From assembly GCA_016875875.1 (NCBI GenBank), contig VGOP01000004.1, positions 62,001 through 126,000 of the forward strand: a stretch of 64,000 nt of DNA, read 5' to 3'. Shown here piece by piece: positions 61,063 to 64,000 of the stretch. Source of the DNA: Chloroflexota bacterium. Lineage in GTDB: Bacteria > Chloroflexota > Dehalococcoidia > GIF9 > UBA5629. Each line of letters begins with the position of its first letter. The stretch's first letter is position 1. Both the position numbers and the translations under genes were made by a program. A model generated the notes under the pieces. The model saw only the letters and a list, made by a program, of their open reading frames with translations, had not been told where the DNA came from and ran no database searches.

Positions 61063-61986
61063 CTAAACCTTTACCCCAGTTATGAGTCTCATAGCCTGCT
61101 TCAGGTCTGAAGGCAATTCACAGGTGAATTCCTGGTATGCGCCGCTGGCAAGCAAACGGAAACCCAAGCGGTAAGCATGAACGAACTGCCGCTTAACATA
61201 GGCGGACCTGACACCATACATCGGGTCACCGACGACTGGATAGCCAATAGCTGATAAATGAACTCGTATCTGATGGGTTCGACCAGTTTCAGTGGTAACC
61301 TCAAGCAGGGAGTAATCACCCAGATACTCCTTAACCTTATATCTGGTCCTGGCTTGCCTGCCGTTAGATACTACCGCCATCCGTTTGCGATTGAACGGGT
61401 CACGCCCGACAGGAGCATCGATAACACCCTGACTCTGAGCCAGCTTACCTTTAACTAAGACAAGGTAACCCTTGGACACTGACCTGGCTTTGAATTGATT
61501 AATCAGATATTGCTGCGCGGAGTTATTCTTGGCAATAATCATCAACCCCGAGGTATCTTTGTCCAAACGGTGAACTATACCCGGTCGTATAGCATCACCA
61601 AAGTTGCCCAAATTTGGGCAACGAGCTAAGAGGGCATTGACCAAGGTATGAGTGGTATGTCCCGGAGACGGATGGACAACTAACCCAGCCGGCTTGTCTA
61701 TCACCAGAAGGTCGTCATCTTCATAAATCACATCCACCGGAATAGGTTCAGCAACAAGTGAGACCTGTTCGGGAGGGGGCAACGCGATATGAATCTTATC
61801 TCCAGCATTCAACTTCTGGCTTGCCTTGGCTCCACATTCGTTGACCAAAATATAGCCCTGCTCAATCAGCTTCTGAAGGCGAGAGCGTGATAACTCAGGA
61901 TATTCTTTAGCTAGATATCTATCCAGGCGACCTGTTGACCCTGCAACCTGCAATATCTTAACTTCTGGCTCCAGAGGAATTACCAT
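61063..61986 (-). CDS. rluD: Pseudouridine synthase, RluD/RluA family
   Basis: 307 residues. An S4 RNA-binding domain (about 15-75, GRLDRYLAKEYPELSRSRLQ) precedes the catalytic domain with GIVHRLDKDTSGLMI (active Asp), TGRTHQIRVHL and RPALHA-type end. It most likely modifies helix 69 of 23S rRNA (positions 1911/1915/1917). It overlaps lspA by 29 bases, the usual lspA-rluD pair. Confidence 0.95.
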   Translation of the reverse strand: MVIPLEPEVKILQVAGSTGRLDRYLAKEYPELSRSRLQKLIEQGYILVNECGAKASQKLNAGDKIHIALPPPEQVSLVAEPIPVDVIYEDDDLLVIDKPAGLVVHPSPGHTTHTLVNALLARCPNLGNFGDAIRPGIVHRLDKDTSGLMIIAKNNSAQQYLINQFKARSVSKGYLVLVKGKLAQSQGVIDAPVGRDPFNRKRMAVVSNGRQARTRYKVKEYLGDYSLLEVTTETGRTHQIRVHLSAIGYPVVGDPMYGVRSAYVKRQFVHAYRLGFRLLASGAYQEFTCELPSDLKQAMRLITGVKV

Positions 61987-62476
61987 TTCCCTTTCTAAAT
62001 GCCCAAAAAATGAAAATAGCCAGCACTATACTACCAACGGTGATGGCTGAGTCAGCGACGTTAAATGCCGGCCAGTGAAAATCACGCCACAGGCGAACAT
62101 CAACAAAGTCGGTAACATAACCGAAACGTAGGCGGTCTATCAGATTACCTACTGCACCACCAAAAACCAAGCCCAAAGCCGAGATACCCAGAATGCTAGA
62201 CCTAGAAAGATAGCGATAAAACAGCAAAATAGTCATTAACCCGGCTATAGCGACTAGCGTTAGCAAGAAAGCTTGATTTGCAAAAAGACCAAAGGCTGAG
62301 CCAGTATTCCGCACATGGGTCAAGCTTAAGAAACTGGTTATAGACACTGTTTGATAGAGCTCTAAATGAGACCTGACCCACAGCTTACTTGTCTGGTCTA
62401 ATGCCACCACAAAGGCAGCAATGATGAGGAATAATCCTCCCCACCACCCACTACCTTGCCGTTCTACTTCTGGCAT
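61958..62476 (-). CDS. lspA: Lipoprotein signal peptidase (signal peptidase II)
   Basis: Cuts the signal peptide of diacylglyceryl-modified prolipoproteins. 172 residues from ATG 62476 with four helices; catalytic aspartates sit in GNLIDRLRFGYVTDFVD and FNVADSAI, and DQTSKLWV is also typical. The longer frame to 62533 would run into the end of the TraR/DksA gene, adding a basic tail unlikely for a peptidase. Confidence 0.94.
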   Translation of the reverse strand: MPEVERQGSGWWGGLFLIIAAFVVALDQTSKLWVRSHLELYQTVSITSFLSLTHVRNTGSAFGLFANQAFLLTLVAIAGLMTILLFYRYLSRSSILGISALGLVFGGAVGNLIDRLRFGYVTDFVDVRLWRDFHWPAFNVADSAITVGSIVLAIFIFWAFRKGNGNSSGARS

Positions 62477-62825
62477 TCTTCGCCTGGCGCGCTTTACACT
62501 CAAGACACAAGTTCGCTTGCGGCAATGCCTCAAGCCTAGCTGGCTCTATGGACCGACCACAAAGGTCACATATTCCATAAGTGCCAGCCTCATATTTTTT
62601 CAGAGCATGCTCCACCCCAGCTAGAGCGTCAGTCAGCTGCCTTTCCAGAGCCATCCTCTTCTCCAACTCAAAGGCTTCGGTGGCTCCCTCTTCTCGCTTT
62701 CCGAAGGGACTTCCCTCTCGCTGCTCGTCAGCAGACTTCTCCTCAGCCTTCAACCGCTGAAGCTCCTTTTTCAGACGCACCTGCTCTTGTTTCAAACGTT
62801 CATAAAGCTCAGTAAAATTGGCCAC
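62451..62825 (-). CDS. TraR/DksA-type zinc-finger protein
   Basis: 124 residues. An N-terminal coiled-coil (about 5-70) and a C4 zinc finger with CDLCGRSIEPARLEA and CLECKA near the end, as in DksA/TraR/YteA proteins, some of which bind RNA polymerase. The coiled-coil tip acidic motif of DksA is not clearly present. Start GTG 62825. It overlaps lspA by 26 bases. Confidence 0.88.
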   Translation of the reverse strand: MANFTELYERLKQEQVRLKKELQRLKAEEKSADEQREGSPFGKREEGATEAFELEKRMALERQLTDALAGVEHALKKYEAGTYGICDLCGRSIEPARLEALPQANLCLECKARQAKNARSRTAR

Positions 62826-62888
62826 AACTTAAACCTGTCTCAACATGCTGTGGAGACTATTCTAGCCTATGCTAGATAGGAAAGCAAG

Positions 62889-63656
62889 CTAGTCAACCAT
62901 AAGACGTAGCTGTCGTATAGTGCCTATCGCTTGTCCGCGCCAATGGTTATTGGCGAAGACAAAAGTCTTTTCTGCTAGACTGTTCAGCTTGCTTATCCGT
63001 GGCAACCATTCCTTCAGTTCTTCGGCTGAATAGGTATAATCATACCTTTCGTAAGCATGCTCGTGTTGCCACCACTTGGCTGCATTACGCCCGTGGAAAC
63101 GCACATAACCTACATTACTAGTAACCTCAGCCAACGGCGGCAGGAGCTTGGGCAACTGTGGCTCATCAACACAACAAAAACCAAGATTGCGGTTTCGCAG
63201 CAAATCAAAGACATCTGACCGCAGCCATTGAGAGTTGCGAAATTCCACCACCACCGGTAAATCACCCAGCCGTTCCTGAAAAAGTTCAAGATAATCGCGA
63301 TTCTGAAGGCTGAAATGAAAACTGTAGGGAAACTGAGCTAACACACAGCCCAGCTTACCGGCAGCCATAAAAGGCTGGAGTATACGGACAAATGCTGCAA
63401 AAACACTGCCATCGTGCTGGCGTTGATGTGTCATCTCTTGATTCGCTTTGATGGAGAATAAGAACCCCTCTCCAGTCTTACCAATCATAGCTTCCAGAAC
63501 GGAAGGCTTAGGCAAGGCATAAAAGGTAGAATTCAGTTCTAAGGAGTTGAATTCCCGGGCATAGTAACGAAGCCATTCCTGTCGTGGCATGCCACGAGGA
63601 TAAAAGTTACCTACCCAATCATTATAGCTGAAGCCAGACGTGCCTAAGTAAAGCAC
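62889..63656 (-). CDS. DUF72 family protein
   Basis: 255 residues in a TIM-barrel-like fold. Conserved pieces are YLGTSGFSYNDWVGNFYP, FSIKANQEMTHQR, VVVEFRNSQW and VFANNHWRGQA. Function of DUF72 is not established; some members are proposed nucleases. Start GTG 63656, weak site. No partner adjacent. Confidence 0.92.
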   Translation of the reverse strand: MLYLGTSGFSYNDWVGNFYPRGMPRQEWLRYYAREFNSLELNSTFYALPKPSVLEAMIGKTGEGFLFSIKANQEMTHQRQHDGSVFAAFVRILQPFMAAGKLGCVLAQFPYSFHFSLQNRDYLELFQERLGDLPVVVEFRNSQWLRSDVFDLLRNRNLGFCCVDEPQLPKLLPPLAEVTSNVGYVRFHGRNAAKWWQHEHAYERYDYTYSAEELKEWLPRISKLNSLAEKTFVFANNHWRGQAIGTIRQLRLMVD

Positions 63657-63745
63657 ACCTTAGTCTAGCACAGCTGTCAGCGTAAACAAAGCTAACGCAG
63701 CTTTAAATAAAGCGGATGCAATTAAACGCTCAATTTCTTACGAAG
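63657..63745. other. Short intergenic stretch
   Basis: Contains a small AAAGCT/AGCTTT inverted repeat (near 63689-63705) and nothing else that can be supported. Confidence 0.3.
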
Positions 63746-63904
63746 TTAAATAGCCAGAATTATAGTCCATATCCCGATAATAATTAGATAAATACCAACA
63801 AGGTAGTTTAATATCCTAGGAAAAATCATCACGATAATGCCGAAGATAAGGGTTAATATACCAATTATTAAACTGCCTACGGGAGCTATAGTAATGCCAA
63901 ACAT
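63746..63904 (-). CDS. 52-residue DUF3096-type membrane peptide
   Basis: On the minus strand AAAAGGAGG lies 9 bases before ATG 63904. The frame reads MFGITIAPVGSLIIGI, TLIFGIIVMIFPRIL, NYLVGIYLIIIGIW and ends in TILAI, TAA at 63746-63748. Two hydrophobic helices joined by FPRILNYLVGIYLI match DUF3096 small membrane proteins found in many bacteria and archaea. Function unknown. A 13-base palindrome (63935-63947) lies upstream. Confidence 0.85.
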   Translation of the reverse strand: MFGITIAPVGSLIIGILTLIFGIIVMIFPRILNYLVGIYLIIIGIWTIILAI

Positions 63905-64000
63905 AATACATTACCTCCTTTTCAAAATAAGCAATGTCCTCAGGACAAATAAAATACTACTTACACCAACGTGAATACAGCTACCTATTTATGAGCGCCA

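Noticed and set aside
1-64000. CRISPR array, prophage, transposase or integrase genes
   Set aside because: None found: no regularly spaced direct repeats outside genes, and no protein with transposase, integrase or phage structural motifs.

Overview
The window looks like a chromosomal segment of a Chloroflexota bacterium, most likely from or near the class Dehalococcoidia. This is an inference from gene content: an 11-gene nuo operon without nuoEFG, an HspR-type heat-shock locus, a Trp T-box ahead of a complete trp operon, many TTG/GTG starts behind strong GGAGG sites, and several dispersed palindromic repeats. Nothing looks like a phage, plasmid or insertion sequence, and there is no CRISPR array.

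Layout. 1-4061 (+): a TCA-type operon in which sdhA-C-D-B sits between the two halves of a class I fumarase. 4071-5895 (-): NUDIX hydrolase, GNAT acetyltransferase, NAD kinase. 5973-6084: three adjacent hairpins. 6132-16974 (-): a small membrane protein, then nuoA-B-C-D-H-I-J-K-L-M-N with two passenger genes (DUF2007-like and NUDIX). 17192-18592 (+): rsmD, coaD, ferredoxin. 18729-25454: methyltransferases, proC, a PLP-homeostasis protein, a ClpP-like protease between an intact methyltransferase and its truncated duplicate, and an unknown gene pair with a HARE-HTH/nuclease-like protein. 25482-30310: leuS, a zincin-like protein, crotonase, SDR. 30426-37598 (-): trpE-G-(membrane protein)-D-C-F-B-A, preceded by a tRNA-Trp T-box and a consensus promoter.

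38221-39312 holds an ATC-hydrolase family gene, a 3' tRNA fragment and tRNA-Ala(GGC). 39357-46489 (-) reads as one nine-gene heat-shock operon: DnaJ-like, hspR, a small Cys/Trp protein, clpC, then two VTT membrane proteins flanking a methyltransferase and an alpha/beta hydrolase, and a TM2 protein. Divergent hsp20 and a full-length dnaJ lie beside it. 47068-51947: CoA-type NUDIX, gpsA, plsY, der. 51999-52316 is a wrecked argF (ornithine carbamoyltransferase) pseudogene. 52589-58625 (+): polA, mutM, and a large secreted protein with seven six-cysteine repeats. 58679-63904 (-): gltX, RDD protein, coiled-coil protein, rluD, lspA, TraR/DksA-type protein, DUF72 protein and a 52-residue DUF3096-type membrane peptide.

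How the genes fit together: SDH, fumarase and the NuoEFG-less complex I point to a quinone-based respiratory chain, with reduced ferredoxin or an unknown partner feeding complex I. gpsA and plsY supply glycerol-3-phosphate and lysophosphatidate for membrane lipids. The most unusual unit is the heat-shock operon, which appears to couple protein quality control (DnaJ, HspR, ClpC) to a set of membrane or lipid-associated proteins. The secreted cysteine-repeat protein and the membrane gene inside the trp operon are the other strong candidates for undescribed biology.
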